A DNA stretch of 64,000 nt from Legionella septentrionalis (GCF_003989745.1 NZ_RZGS01000001.1:1-64000), one strand, 5' to 3'; numbered from the stretch's first letter, positions 45,093-55,075 are shown. Notes: generated by a model from the letters alone, not told the origin. A program made the numbers and translations.

Positions 45093-45896
45093 ATGGAATG
45101 TCTAAGTTATTGTATTGCTAACAGCATTGATCTCACCCGTTTGGATAATCACTATAAGACCAAACTGGGTGATTATGCGTCTACCCGTTCTCGCGATACA
45201 TTAAAATTAAACCATCATAATTCGAATACTACCGTTTTTGTTTTTAAGAATGGTACTGTCGTTTCCTGGGGGGTCAAACGCCATCAAATCCATGCTTATC
45301 TAGACACCATCCGCCTCTTTGCCGATAAACCCATCAATTTAATGGTGCACGATGAATTCAGTTACCAAATCAGTGACCGAACTGCCATTGAGCCGCATGA
45401 TTATTTTGATGTCGATTGCATCAGCATTGATACGGAAAGCGATGACTTAAAGCTAAGCCTTTCCTACGGTTTTTCGCAATCGGTAAAATTACAATATTTT
45501 GAAACCATTCTGGAAGCACTGATTGAGAAATATACGCCTTTAATCCATAGTCTTTCCACGCAGGGTGCAATGCGTATTTCCCGCAAGCAAATTCGACAAG
45601 TGATTGGAGAAATCCTTGGGGCAAAAAGTGAGATGAATTTAATCAGTAATTTTTTGTATCATCCAAAGTTTTTCTGGCAACACCCCACGCTGGAAGAATA
45701 CTACACCATGCTCGAACGTTATCTTCACATGCAAAGGCGGGTAAATGCCATTAACCACCGCTTGGATACATTAAACGAAATTTTTGATATGTTTAATGGG
45801 TATTTGGAAAATCGGCATGCCCATAGCTTGGAAGTGATAATTATTATACTCATTGCAATTGAAATTATCTTCAATGTAGCGAATTTCCATTTTTAA
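45093..45896 (+). CDS. DUF155/RMND1-Sif2 family protein
   Basis: A 267-aa protein with the DUF155 layout: an alpha/beta part (NTTVFVFKNGTVVSWGVKRHQ and YDYFD-like segments), a helical coiled part (YYTMLERYLHMQRRVNAINHRLDTL) and a single C-terminal membrane anchor (HSLEVIIIILIAIEIIFNVA). Homologues include the yeast and human mitochondrial proteins Rmd1/RMND1 and several proteobacterial ones. The bacterial role is unknown. It lies just upstream of a purine permease on the same strand. Confidence 0.8.
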   Translation: MECLSYCIANSIDLTRLDNHYKTKLGDYASTRSRDTLKLNHHNSNTTVFVFKNGTVVSWGVKRHQIHAYLDTIRLFADKPINLMVHDEFSYQISDRTAIEPHDYFDVDCISIDTESDDLKLSLSYGFSQSVKLQYFETILEALIEKYTPLIHSLSTQGAMRISRKQIRQVIGEILGAKSEMNLISNFLYHPKFFWQHPTLEEYYTMLERYLHMQRRVNAINHRLDTLNEIFDMFNGYLENRHAHSLEVIIIILIAIEIIFNVANFHF

Positions 45897-45928
45897 TGCC
45901 CTAACTTGCGGTTTCTTTGGAACTATTC

Positions 45929-47206
45929 ATGGCCGAATTAAAATCCCGCTCCCTTTCCCACCCTTTAAAAACCGAAATAGTAGCCGGCATCACCTCGTTT
46001 CTTACCATGGCTTACATTGCCTTTGTTAATCCTGCTATCTTGCAGGATGCCGGCATGGATCAAGGCGCTGTTTTTACAGCAACTTGTTTAGTTACCGCTT
46101 TTGCCTGTATGTTGACCGGCTTGTTTGCCAATACGCCCATTGGCGTGGCCCCAGGTATGGCACTCAATATTTATTTTTCTTATAGCGTTGTGCAAACTTT
46201 AGGCATCGATTGGCAACACGCTTTAGCCATGGTCTTCATCTCGGGCACCTTGTTCTTCCTAGTAAGCTTGACGCCTTTGCGCAAGTTATTGATTGAAGCT
46301 ATCCCCTATAATTTACAAATTGCCATTTTAATCGGCATCAGCCTCCTGATTGCATTGATTGCTTTGCAAACCAACCAAATCGTTGTCGGCGGCCCGCACA
46401 CCCTCATGCACTTAGGCAATATACGCCGTCCACAAACTTTGTTATTTTTAACAGGCTTTTTATTGATCCTGTCGCTGGATTATTATCGGGTGCGCGGCGC
46501 CATTATAATCGGCATCCTCATTATTAGCGTTTTCAGCTTGTTGGTCGGCATAACCCCGTGGTATGGGTTAATGAGCTTGCCGCCATCCTTGGAACCCACA
46601 CTTTTTAAATTGGATTTTTCGGGATTAGGCAGCACAAATGCCATCAAAGCCATCTTTACTTTCTTTCTGATAGCAGTGTTTGATGCGACAGGAACCTTGA
46701 TAGGATTATTGCACCCTTCCATTTTTAAAGATCAACCCAATTATACAGAGCGCATGAGCAAAAGCTTGACTGCAGACGCCGCTGCATCTGCCGTGGCAGG
46801 ATTGCTTGGCTCTGCCAGCACGTCCCCTTTCATTGAATCCGCCGCCGGCATAGAAGCGGGTGGGCGTACAGGAAAAACGGCTCTAGTGATTGCTGCAGGC
46901 TTTTTGTTAATGCTGTTCTTTTTCCCCCTGGCAAAAGCCATCCCCAATTTTGCAGTAGGCCCGGCACTCTTGTATGTAGCGTGCTGCATGATGCGGCATT
47001 TGGGAAAATTAAAATTGGCTGATATTAGCGAAATTGCCCCATGCATGGTCACGATCATGATGATCCCGTTTACTTTTTCCATCGCCGACGGGATAGGCGC
47101 CGGCCTCATCCTTTATGTATTGCTTAAATTGCTCACACGTCAACGTGTCAATACATTGCTATTAGTTTTAAGCTTACTTTTTGTGGTGTTCTTTTTTATA
47201 AGTTAA
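45929..47206 (+). CDS. NCS2-family purine permease (AzgA/GhxP type)
   Basis: A 425-aa membrane transporter with about 12-14 helices. The N-terminus KTEIVAGITSFLTMAYIAFVNP and the motif TPIGVAPGMALNIYFSY are the AzgA-like purine transporter signature, and the second carrier motif is around SASTSPFIESAAGIEAGGRTG. Members take up guanine, hypoxanthine or adenine with protons. The start at 45,929 (MAELKSRSLS) is chosen over 45,917. It may supply bases to an organism that scavenges from a host. Confidence 0.9.
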   Translation: MAELKSRSLSHPLKTEIVAGITSFLTMAYIAFVNPAILQDAGMDQGAVFTATCLVTAFACMLTGLFANTPIGVAPGMALNIYFSYSVVQTLGIDWQHALAMVFISGTLFFLVSLTPLRKLLIEAIPYNLQIAILIGISLLIALIALQTNQIVVGGPHTLMHLGNIRRPQTLLFLTGFLLILSLDYYRVRGAIIIGILIISVFSLLVGITPWYGLMSLPPSLEPTLFKLDFSGLGSTNAIKAIFTFFLIAVFDATGTLIGLLHPSIFKDQPNYTERMSKSLTADAAASAVAGLLGSASTSPFIESAAGIEAGGRTGKTALVIAAGFLLMLFFFPLAKAIPNFAVGPALLYVACCMMRHLGKLKLADISEIAPCMVTIMMIPFTFSIADGIGAGLILYVLLKLLTRQRVNTLLLVLSLLFVVFFFIS

Positions 47207-47245
47207 GCTGTTAGAATTTTTTCTTTAAGGCAAGCGAGCAACTAA

Positions 47246-47674
47246 ATGACACAAAAATCTGCAAAACCTGAAAAGATGTCTTGGCTCATCCCCTATCTTA
47301 TCGTTTCCGATGCAGGAGCGACTGCGCACTTTTATCAGCATAATTTTGGATTTGAAATTCTAAGCACCGCCAAGGATGATGCCGGCAAGATTTTCCATGC
47401 TGAATTAAGATATAAAGACATCGTCATCATGTGTGGCAATGCCGGCGTCGATGGCGATACAGCCAAACCACCATTGCAAGGTCATTTCGTGTCCCCAGTT
47501 ACCCTTTATTTTTACCATGACGATGTGGATGCCTTGTATGATTTCTTACAAAACAACAATGTCGGTGTCGATGCTCCACCCACCAATGAATTCTGGGGAG
47601 ATCGGGTAATCAATTTGAAAGATTTGGACGGGCATCGTTTGTGCTTCGCAACCCATGTGGCTGACCATCCATAG
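47246..47674 (+). CDS. VOC (glyoxalase/bleomycin-resistance) fold protein
   Basis: A 142-aa protein of two beta-alpha-beta-beta-beta modules: IPYLIVSDAGATAHFYQHNF and LYFYHDDVDALYDFLQNNN, ending GDRVINLKDLDGHRLCFATH. This is the PhnB-like VOC subclass. Substrate is unknown; members include metalloenzymes and drug-binding proteins. The 3-prime end overlaps the double GNAT by 20 bases. Confidence 0.82.
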   Translation: MTQKSAKPEKMSWLIPYLIVSDAGATAHFYQHNFGFEILSTAKDDAGKIFHAELRYKDIVIMCGNAGVDGDTAKPPLQGHFVSPVTLYFYHDDVDALYDFLQNNNVGVDAPPTNEFWGDRVINLKDLDGHRLCFATHVADHP

Positions 47675-48599
47675 TCAGCTGTTCGAAATTGATGATGCAT
47701 TTACTTACTTTAAAACTATGTTAAAGCAAGCACACCAACTGTCTTCCCAGGATTTACAGGCATTAGGTGCCCTCCTTGAACAGTGTAAACATTACGATGG
47801 TCATGTGATTCCTGTCTATGCGCATTTATTAACCCGCAAGCGGACGCTGCCTAGTCTTCTTTATTATCAAGATCAACAATTAATAGGTTTTTTAAGTGCT
47901 TTTGGCTTTTATGAAAATGCTTGCGAACTGGCTTTAATGGTAGCTCCGTCAGTAAGAAAACAAGGTATTGCCCGGGCGATGCTGCTGCATATGCTCCCGA
48001 TTTTAGCAACTTTGCAATTGAATACCGTTATTTTTTCCAGCATCCACAGCACGCATAAGCCATGGTTTAACAAAAACCAATTTGCTCATCTGAAAAGCGA
48101 GTTTGAGATGGTTTGGGATATTGCCGAACTTCCTGAGACAGACGAATCAGAACTGCAGGTTTTTCAGGCTTCAGAAGTTGACATACCCTTTTTATGCTCT
48201 ATAGACAGCCTTTGCTTCCCAGAGCAATCTATGGGGCAAAATAATATGGTTGAACGTTTTCTCAATTTGCTAAACGATGATACCTATACTATTTTTCTGG
48301 CCCGCCATGCTGGCATTCCGATAGGCAAGGCGCATATCCACTGGCTCGCAAACAGTGCGCAATTAACCGATATCGCTATTTTGCCTAAGGAACAACGGCA
48401 AGGACATGGCAGCGAGCTTCTTAGGCAATGCATTCGCTACATCCGCACGATGCGAAAAACCCCCATCACCCTGAATGTTGAAACACGAAATCAACACGCT
48501 CTGAATATTTACACAAATTTAGGTTTTATCATTACCAATATTTGCGATTATTGGAGCACTCAGCTAAACAATCTTTTAAAAAAATATAATATTTCCTGA
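47655..48599 (+). CDS. Double-GNAT acetyltransferase
   Basis: A 314-aa protein with two GNAT folds. The first acetyl-CoA loop is ALMVAPSVRKQGIARAM and the second TDIAILPKEQRQGHGSELL, followed by LNVETRNQHALNIYTNLGF, which is typical of N-acetyltransferases. The second motif is the better match and probably catalytic. No ribosome site precedes 47,655 or the alternative ATG at 47,718, so translational coupling to the VOC gene is likely. Substrate is unknown. Confidence 0.82.
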   Translation: MWLTIHSQLFEIDDAFTYFKTMLKQAHQLSSQDLQALGALLEQCKHYDGHVIPVYAHLLTRKRTLPSLLYYQDQQLIGFLSAFGFYENACELALMVAPSVRKQGIARAMLLHMLPILATLQLNTVIFSSIHSTHKPWFNKNQFAHLKSEFEMVWDIAELPETDESELQVFQASEVDIPFLCSIDSLCFPEQSMGQNNMVERFLNLLNDDTYTIFLARHAGIPIGKAHIHWLANSAQLTDIAILPKEQRQGHGSELLRQCIRYIRTMRKTPITLNVETRNQHALNIYTNLGFIITNICDYWSTQLNNLLKKYNIS

Positions 48600-48717
48600 C
48601 CCTTAGAATTTACTTGACAGATTTTAAAGCCGCCCTTTAGTATTGCGATTCAGCCTCTTATTAAATGACTGCGAAGTCAAAACTACGGAATAGCCGGCAC
48701 CAAATTGGGGATAGCGC

Positions 48718-49947
48718 ATGAAAAAAAGGGTTGTGATTACAGGCATGGAAATTACTTCTTCCATTGGCTGCGGTTTAGAAACGTTTTGGCAAGCCGCAAT
48801 TCGTGGCACATGTGGAATCAAACGCATCCAGGCTTACGATCCCAGCCCTTATACTACCCAAATCGCCGGAGAAATCACTTCCCTATCGCTGGCACACTTA
48901 CCAGAATTTGACAAAAGGAAACGTTATCCCCGTGCCGCCCAATACGCCTTATTTTGCACGCACCACGCCATTGAACAAGCCGGATTAACCAAGCAAGAAT
49001 TAAGCCATGCTGGAACTTATATCGGTACCAGCCTAGGCGGCACTCCAGAATTGGAATCTGCCTATGAATTGTTTTTTAAAGACAACTGGAAGAAAGTACC
49101 CGCTTTAAGCGTCATCCGTGGCATGCCCAATTCGGTTGCAAATCATATTGCCATTGCCTTTGGCATAGGCGGCCCCAATTCGACCGTTTCCAATGCTTGC
49201 GTGTCTTCTGCGGAAGCCATTGGCCAGGCTTATCAGCAAATTTCGCAAGGCAGATTAGCTGTGGCAGTATGTGGAGGCACGGAATCACTGGTTTGGGAAA
49301 CCATTATGGCTGCCTGGTGCAAGCTGCGGGTAATGTCCACTCAAAATGAAAACCCGGCTACTGCCAGCAAACCATTTGATAAAAACCGCGATGGCATGGT
49401 GATGGCGGATGGTGCGGGAATTTTAATCCTGGAAGATTTACAACATGCAAAAGCACGCGGTGCCAAGATTTATGCCGAAGTCATTGGTTTTGGCGCCAGT
49501 TGCGATGCATATCACGTCACCGCCCCACACAGCGACGGGCAAGTTCGTGCCATTAATATGGCCCTTGATGATGCAAGACTTTCCATAGGCGACATCCAAT
49601 ACATCAATGCACACGGTACTGGCACGCAATTAAATGATATCACGGAAACGCAAACCATAAAAAATGTGTTTGGGGAGCGTGCTTATGAGATCCCTGTCAC
49701 AGCACAAAAAGCAATGACCGGCCATGCGATTGGTGCTGCCGGGGCCATGGAGATTATTGCCACTGCTTTAAGCTTACAACATGGCATCCTGCTTCCCACT
49801 ATTAACTTAAACGATCCCGATCCGTTGTGCGATTTAGATTACGTACCCAATGAAGCACGGCGAAAGGATGTCGATATTGCATTATCCAATCATTTTGCAT
49901 TTGGCGGCGCTAACGCGACGCTGATCTTAAGGCGAACCAACGAATAA
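48718..49947 (+). CDS. Beta-ketoacyl-ACP synthase II-like condensing enzyme
   Basis: A 409-aa thiolase-fold enzyme with the full KAS set: C161 in SNACVSSAEAIG, H299 in NAHGTGT, K331 and H336 in AQKAMTGHAIGAAGAME. It resembles FabF and catalyses decarboxylative condensation of malonyl-ACP with an acyl group. It is not in a fab cluster and has no acyl carrier protein beside it, so it may be a second, specialised copy (for example for a storage or surface lipid). GGGGATAGC gives a weak ribosome site. Confidence 0.85.
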   Translation: MKKRVVITGMEITSSIGCGLETFWQAAIRGTCGIKRIQAYDPSPYTTQIAGEITSLSLAHLPEFDKRKRYPRAAQYALFCTHHAIEQAGLTKQELSHAGTYIGTSLGGTPELESAYELFFKDNWKKVPALSVIRGMPNSVANHIAIAFGIGGPNSTVSNACVSSAEAIGQAYQQISQGRLAVAVCGGTESLVWETIMAAWCKLRVMSTQNENPATASKPFDKNRDGMVMADGAGILILEDLQHAKARGAKIYAEVIGFGASCDAYHVTAPHSDGQVRAINMALDDARLSIGDIQYINAHGTGTQLNDITETQTIKNVFGERAYEIPVTAQKAMTGHAIGAAGAMEIIATALSLQHGILLPTINLNDPDPLCDLDYVPNEARRKDVDIALSNHFAFGGANATLILRRTNE

Positions 49948-50192
49948 TGGGGGTAAAAGGCTTGCATCTGTCTTTAAGTCAACCATTGCCACAAGCCCAA
50001 CTCATTTTTTCACCCATAGAAAAAGATGCGGGCATACATAATGCCATATGACTTTCACTAAACTATACCGAATTGTTTTGCAACCATGCTAATAACCGCC
50101 ATTTATTGCCAGCTGGCGCAGCTGATAGAAATTCGCAACTTTATCCACATCGAGTTATAATTGTCGAATTTTGTAAAATCAGAAGGTAATAC

Positions 50193-51248
50193 ATGAATGC
50201 TTCACTTGTTGAGATAGCAGCTTTAGTGCAAGGGGTGGTTGTTGGCGGTAACGAACGGTTAAAAATTTCGACTCTATCTCCAATTGATAACATCAGCGTA
50301 AACTCGTTAGTCTTTGCCGAAGGCGATGATAACATTAAACAGGCAGAAGCCTCGGATGCCGCTGCCATTTTGGTGGCCAAACATGTAAATGGTCTTAACA
50401 AGCCTATTATACAAGTCTCAGAACCCTTCAAAGCATTCATCACTTTAATACAACATTTCTATCCCGAACAAAAACCTGCAAGCGGAGTGCACCCCACGGC
50501 AGTTATCGCTTCTGATGTGGTATTAGGCAAGAATGTTGCCATTGGTCCTTACGTTATTGTTGAAGCAGGGAGCAAGGTGGGGGATAACTGCGTTATTAAA
50601 AGTCATGTTCACCTAGGTCACGGCGTCACGATTGGTGCAAATACGACCATTCATCCTCATGTAACCGTTTATGATAATTGCCAGATTGGCCAGCGCGTCA
50701 ATATTCATGCCTCAAGCGTCATAGGCTCGGATGGATTCGGCTATACTGTGGATGATGGGAAACATTTAAAAGTCCCGCACGTCGGATGTGTGGTCATTGA
50801 AGATGATGTTGAAATTGGTGCTAATACAGTAATTGATCGCGCCACTCTTGGTGCCACTGTAATCGGCGAAGGTACGAAAATAGACAATTTGGTGCAAGTT
50901 GCGCATTCTGTGAAATTGGGAAAACATAATATTCTTTGTGCATTTACTGGGATTGCTGGCAGTACGACCAGTGGAAACCATGTAATTTTTGCTGCAAATG
51001 TAGGGGTCAGCGACCACGTACGTATTGATGATGGTGTGATTTTAGGCGCACGCGCAGGCGTACCTCCAAAAAAACACCTCAAACAAGGCAATATTTATTT
51101 AGGCAATCCTGCAAGGCCAAAAGATAAAGCAATTGAGCAAGAATTGGCTACTACCCGTATTCCAATCATGCGCAAAAATTTAAAAACGCTTAGCGAAAAA
51201 GTTGATGAACTTGCGCTGCGTTTAAAGCAGCAGGAGACCCAGCAATAA
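50193..51248 (+). CDS. lpxD: UDP-3-O-acylglucosamine N-acyltransferase (stand-alone copy)
   Basis: A 351-aa trimeric acyltransferase of lipid A synthesis. The N-terminal uridine-binding domain is followed by a left-handed beta-helix of hexapeptide repeats ([20 protein letters not shown] and onwards), with the catalytic-His segment [13 protein letters not shown]. It normally sits in bamA-ompH-lpxD-fabZ-lpxA; here it is followed by polA with a TAATG stop/start overlap. Legionella species have more than one LpxD with different acyl preferences, and this may be such a second copy. AGAAGGTAAT precedes the start. Confidence 0.9.
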   Translation: MNASLVEIAALVQGVVVGGNERLKISTLSPIDNISVNSLVFAEGDDNIKQAEASDAAAILVAKHVNGLNKPIIQVSEPFKAFITLIQHFYPEQKPASGVHPTAVIASDVVLGKNVAIGPYVIVEAGSKVGDNCVIKSHVHLGHGVTIGANTTIHPHVTVYDNCQIGQRVNIHASSVIGSDGFGYTVDDGKHLKVPHVGCVVIEDDVEIGANTVIDRATLGATVIGEGTKIDNLVQVAHSVKLGKHNILCAFTGIAGSTTSGNHVIFAANVGVSDHVRIDDGVILGARAGVPPKKHLKQGNIYLGNPARPKDKAIEQELATTRIPIMRKNLKTLSEKVDELALRLKQQETQQ

Positions 51249-53938
51249 TGTCTGATCCTTTGGTATTAATTGACGCTTCTTCTTATTTTTTCCGGGCTTT
51301 TCATGCCTTGCCTCCCTTAGTAACTTCTAAAGGGCAACCCACCGGCGCCATTTATGGCGTTGCCAACATGATTAAGCGGTTAATTAAAGACCATCAACCT
51401 CAACACATTGCTGTTATATTTGATGCCAAAGGTAAAACATTCAGAGAGGATTTATATCCTGAATACAAAGCTCATCGCCCGCCCATGCCTTCTGAGCTAA
51501 GCTGCCAGTTTGCTCCGTTATTGACTTTAATAGAAGCTATGGGCTTGCCACTGCTCATGATTGAAGGCGTTGAAGCAGATGACGTCATAGGCACCCTGGC
51601 ACAGCAAGCAGTAGCCCAAGGCTTACCCGTCCTCATTTCAACCAGTGATAAAGACATGACGCAATTGGTGAATGAACACGTCACCCTCATCAATACCATG
51701 ACTAACCAAATGCTGGATTCAGCTGGAGTCAAAACAAAATTTGGGGTAAGGCCCGACCAAATCATTGATTATTTAACTTTGATTGGCGACTCCATCGATA
51801 ACATTCCTGGCGTTGCCAAATGCGGGCCGAAAACGGCGGCGAAATGGCTGGAAGAATATCAAACACTGGAAAACTTAACTGCCAACGCAGGGAAAATTAC
51901 ACAAAAAATTGGGGAAAACTTACGGGCCAGCTTACCGCAATTGCCTTTATCCAAACAATTGGTCACCATTAAAACGGATATCGATCTTCCTGTTACTATT
52001 TCCGATTTAAAACCGCGGATGCAAAACCGGCAACAATTGCTGGCCTTGACGCGCGAATTCGAATTCAAAACGTGGTTGAAGGAATTACTGAGTGAAGAAG
52101 AAGCAACAGAAGAAGCATTGGCTGAAAATTTTGTGCGACCAACGGTTGACGTCATTACCCAAATTGAACAATTAACTCCATGGATAAATAAATTACAATC
52201 TTCTGCAGAATTTTGCTTAAATACGGAAATTACCGATTTGGATACCATGCGTGCTGATTTAGCCGGGATTGCATTTACCCTGGAAAATGAAGAGCATTCT
52301 GTCTACCTGCCCTTAAGCCATCAGGATGGCAGCATCCAATTGGAGCGCGATGCAACCCTGGCTATATTAAAGCCTGTTCTTGAAAACCCAAATATCAAGA
52401 AAATTGGATACAATTTAAAAAACGATTACACCATTCTGAAGCATTATGGCATCACACTAAGAGGCATTGCTTTTGATACATTACTTGAATCTTATGTTAT
52501 CAACAGTACCGCAGCAACCCATGATTTGGCATCGCTGGCGTTAAAATATTTAGGACATAAACCCATCGCCTTTATTGATATCGCAGGGGTTGGCAGCAAG
52601 CAATTGCGGGTTGATCAATTGCCTGTCGTCACCGTTGCACCCTATGCCGCGGAAAAGACACACATTATTTTAAAGTTGCATCAAACGCTCTACCCAATGA
52701 TTGATGAAAAATTGCAATCCGTATTTCATGAAATAGAAATGCCCTTGCTGACCGTTCTTGCCGATATGGAGCGCCATGGTGTACTTATTGATACGGAAAC
52801 ATTGGCGAAGCAATGTTCGCGGCTAAAAACAAAACTGGCCGAGCTTGAAAAAGAAGCTCTGCAGTTGGCCGGCAAACCTTTTAATTTAAATTCACCCAAG
52901 CAACTGCAAGATATTTTATTTACCGAACTGCAATTGCCCGTAATTGCTAAAACGCCCAAAGGCCAGCCTTCCACTGCAGAAGCCGTTTTGCAGGAACTTG
53001 CATTTGATTACCGCTTGCCAGCCGTTATTCTTGAGTACCGCAGCCTTAATAAGCTGGTATGTACTTACATTGATGTTTTACCCAAGCGCATTAATCCTAA
53101 AACGCAGCGTGTCCACACTTCTTATAATCAAGCCGTAGCGGCCACTGGGCGCTTGTCGTCTAGTGATCCCAATTTACAAAACATCCCCATCCGCACGGAA
53201 GAAGGCCGCATGATCCGTAAAGCATTCATCGCTCCCCCAGGCCACGTATTGCTCGCCGCCGATTATTCGCAAATTGAATTGCGCATCATGGCCCATTTAT
53301 CCCAGGATGCAAACTTGTTAAATGCTTTCACACAAGGATGGGATATTCATACCGCCACAGCCAGCGAAATATTCGGCATCGATTTGGATAAGGTTTCTCA
53401 TGAACAACGCCGTCGGGCCAAAGCAGTCAACTTCGGGTTAATTTATGGCATGTCTTCTTTTGGTCTTGCTAAACAAATCGGTGTAGAGCGGGAAGACGCG
53501 CAAATGTATATTGATCGTTATTTTCTACGCTACCCTGGCGTTTTGCATTACATGGAAAGAACGCGGCGACAAGCGCATCAGCAAGGTTATGTAGAAACGG
53601 TATTTGGCAGGCGACTGCACTTGCCTGAAATAAATGCCCGCAATATGATGCGCCAGAAAGCGGCTGAGCGGACAGCCATCAATGCGCCCATGCAAGGTAC
53701 CGCTGCTGATATTATTAAAAAAGCCATGCTGGCTATAGCCAAATGGGAAGATTCAACGCAAGCCGCAAGCTGTCGCATGATCATGCAAGTACATGACGAA
53801 TTAATTTTTGAAGTAAAACAAGAAGCAGTGGAAAGCGTAAAACCAGTTATCCAGCGCTTAATGGAAACCACGGTTGAGTTATCGGTTCCATTAGTGGTGT
53901 CAATTGGCGTGGGGCCGAACTGGGATGAAGCTCATTAA
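51248..53938 (+). CDS. polA: DNA polymerase I with a degenerate proofreading site
   Basis: An 896-aa polymerase for repair and Okazaki fragment processing. The 5-prime nuclease domain is intact (VEADDVIGTLA, TSDKDMTQLV, GDSIDNIPGVAKCGPKTAA). The polymerase domain has motif A DYSQIELRIMAHLS, motif B RRAKAVNFGLIYGMSS and motif C VHDELIFEV. The middle 3-prime exonuclease is altered at two metal ligands by comparison with E. coli: D355 is N325 (CLNTEI) and D501 is K470 (YAAEKTH); E357 (E327) and D424 (D393) remain. Proofreading is therefore probably lost. It overlaps the lpxD stop. The 3-prime end overlaps a convergent receiver gene by 92 bases. Confidence 0.95.
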   Translation: MSDPLVLIDASSYFFRAFHALPPLVTSKGQPTGAIYGVANMIKRLIKDHQPQHIAVIFDAKGKTFREDLYPEYKAHRPPMPSELSCQFAPLLTLIEAMGLPLLMIEGVEADDVIGTLAQQAVAQGLPVLISTSDKDMTQLVNEHVTLINTMTNQMLDSAGVKTKFGVRPDQIIDYLTLIGDSIDNIPGVAKCGPKTAAKWLEEYQTLENLTANAGKITQKIGENLRASLPQLPLSKQLVTIKTDIDLPVTISDLKPRMQNRQQLLALTREFEFKTWLKELLSEEEATEEALAENFVRPTVDVITQIEQLTPWINKLQSSAEFCLNTEITDLDTMRADLAGIAFTLENEEHSVYLPLSHQDGSIQLERDATLAILKPVLENPNIKKIGYNLKNDYTILKHYGITLRGIAFDTLLESYVINSTAATHDLASLALKYLGHKPIAFIDIAGVGSKQLRVDQLPVVTVAPYAAEKTHIILKLHQTLYPMIDEKLQSVFHEIEMPLLTVLADMERHGVLIDTETLAKQCSRLKTKLAELEKEALQLAGKPFNLNSPKQLQDILFTELQLPVIAKTPKGQPSTAEAVLQELAFDYRLPAVILEYRSLNKLVCTYIDVLPKRINPKTQRVHTSYNQAVAATGRLSSSDPNLQNIPIRTEEGRMIRKAFIAPPGHVLLAADYSQIELRIMAHLSQDANLLNAFTQGWDIHTATASEIFGIDLDKVSHEQRRRAKAVNFGLIYGMSSFGLAKQIGVEREDAQMYIDRYFLRYPGVLHYMERTRRQAHQQGYVETVFGRRLHLPEINARNMMRQKAAERTAINAPMQGTAADIIKKAMLAIAKWEDSTQAASCRMIMQVHDELIFEVKQEAVESVKPVIQRLMETTVELSVPLVVSIGVGPNWDEAH

Positions 53939-54362
53939 GTGCAGAATTTTGCTCATCCTCAGCAGTGAATTCAAAGGCAAAATTAGCCAATGATTGCCGG
54001 ATATGAGCTGGCGAAATAACTTTAGCCCAACTGCTGTATTCATTAAACGGTTTGTCATGCTGTTTGAATACTTCGGCAAATCCTTTCAGCATTTTTTCAC
54101 AATCCGTCCAGGCAATAATAGGAAGATTTGGATAATTTCTCCAAATTACATCCGCCAAAGCAGGACCGTTACAATATTGCCCGTTGGCAGCATTCAGATT
54201 TCCATCCAAAATGATTAAGGCAGGCTCATTTTCCCGCAATTGCCTTAATGCATCTTCACTATCAAGTGCTACAGAAACACGGATATTAGAACAAGCTAAC
54301 TGAAACAAGCGAGACAAACAAAACGCATTAAATGGGCTATCTTCAACTACTAATACTTGCAT
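53847..54362 (-). CDS. Orphan response-regulator receiver domain protein
   Basis: A 171-aa single-domain receiver: acidic pair in VLVVEDSPFNAF, phosphoacceptor D in LIILDGNL, conserved T in IIAWTDC and K in HDKPFNE. No output domain. The last 31 or so residues are encoded antisense to the end of polA, which is unusual but the frame is open. The DGNL(x8)GP context with NGQYCNGPALADVI resembles Legionella small receivers. No histidine kinase is nearby. Confidence 0.8.
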   Translation of the reverse strand: MQVLVVEDSPFNAFCLSRLFQLACSNIRVSVALDSEDALRQLRENEPALIILDGNLNAANGQYCNGPALADVIWRNYPNLPIIAWTDCEKMLKGFAEVFKQHDKPFNEYSSWAKVISPAHIRQSLANFAFEFTAEDEQNSALNELHPSSAPRQLTPLMEPITQPWFPLSAG

Positions 54363-54365
54363 CAC

Positions 54366-54833
54366 TGCTCCTCCTATCCGATAGAAGAGGAGTATAAAAC
54401 ACAGAAGCTTAAGAAAAACTTAATTTTAATGAAGAAAAATTTGAAAAAAGCCTTGCACGGCTCGAAGATTACATTTGACTTATAACCCAAAAATGTTCGA
54501 TTCTCTATTTGTCTTAGCCAAAACCGTGATGATGGGCATGTTTGAACGACACAGAAATACATGACTACACCGATGGTTTCGCGGACTGTTTCACGCAATC
54601 TCGCATCTTTTGATTTTGCACATAGCACTATGCAGGCGCAGATTTGTAATTAATACTTATATGGCTGGCAGTTTTTTATGGAATGTTGCAGGCCAACCTT
54701 GGGCAATGATAAATAGGACTTAAAAGTCCTATTTATTCTATAAGCTGTATCTCTAGCTGCTGCCAAGATCATGCGGAAGAAGCAGCTGCAACCGCTCCCA
54801 TCGCACCATCTTAGTCATTCTTCCTAACAAAAA
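54366..54833. other. Intergenic region of about 470 bases
   Basis: No convincing coding sequence. An 84-aa minus-strand frame (54,374-54,628) has no ribosome site and an unlikely composition. A perfect 13-bp inverted repeat lies at 54,709-54,736. A T-rich stretch near 54,670 precedes it. Confidence 0.5.
54709..54736. terminator. Perfect 13-bp inverted repeat
   Basis: ATAAATAGGACTT and AAGTCCTATTTAT flank a two-base centre, so the folded stem is AGGACTT/AAGTCCT with A/U-rich flanks. It could terminate transcription in either direction; the nearest gene is the 48-aa frame to the right, which reads towards it. Confidence 0.5.
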
Positions 54834-54980
54834 TTAGCGCTTGGTTGGGTTGCTGCCATTTTTATGGGTAGAATTCCAATCTTGGGTTTTACCTGGTTGT
54901 TGTTTTTGTTGGCCTTGGTTTGGACGGTTTTGTTGTGAAGCTTCCTTGGTTCCTTTATTGTTATTAGGTGTATTAGCCAT
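54834..54980 (-). CDS. 48-aa Asn/Gln-rich small protein
   Basis: The protein opens MANTPNNNKGTKEASQQNRP and continues with Gln-rich repeats (GQQKQQPG) to the basic end NPTKR. It is low-complexity and should be disordered. AAGGAG six bases before the ATG is a near-perfect ribosome site, so expression is likely despite the small size. No family recognised. It stands alone about 95 bases from yjdM (same strand, upstream gene). Confidence 0.6.
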   Translation of the reverse strand: MANTPNNNKGTKEASQQNRPNQGQQKQQPGKTQDWNSTHKNGSNPTKR

Positions 54981-55075
54981 TGTCATCTCCTTATAATGGT
55001 TATTGTTTTTTTAACTACAAAATTAATATAGACCAGGATAATGAAAATACAATACCAAGGAACCGCTCTTAGTGA

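Noticed and set aside
54374-54628. 84-aa frame in the intergenic region
   Set aside because: No ribosome site and a biased aromatic composition; treated as non-coding.
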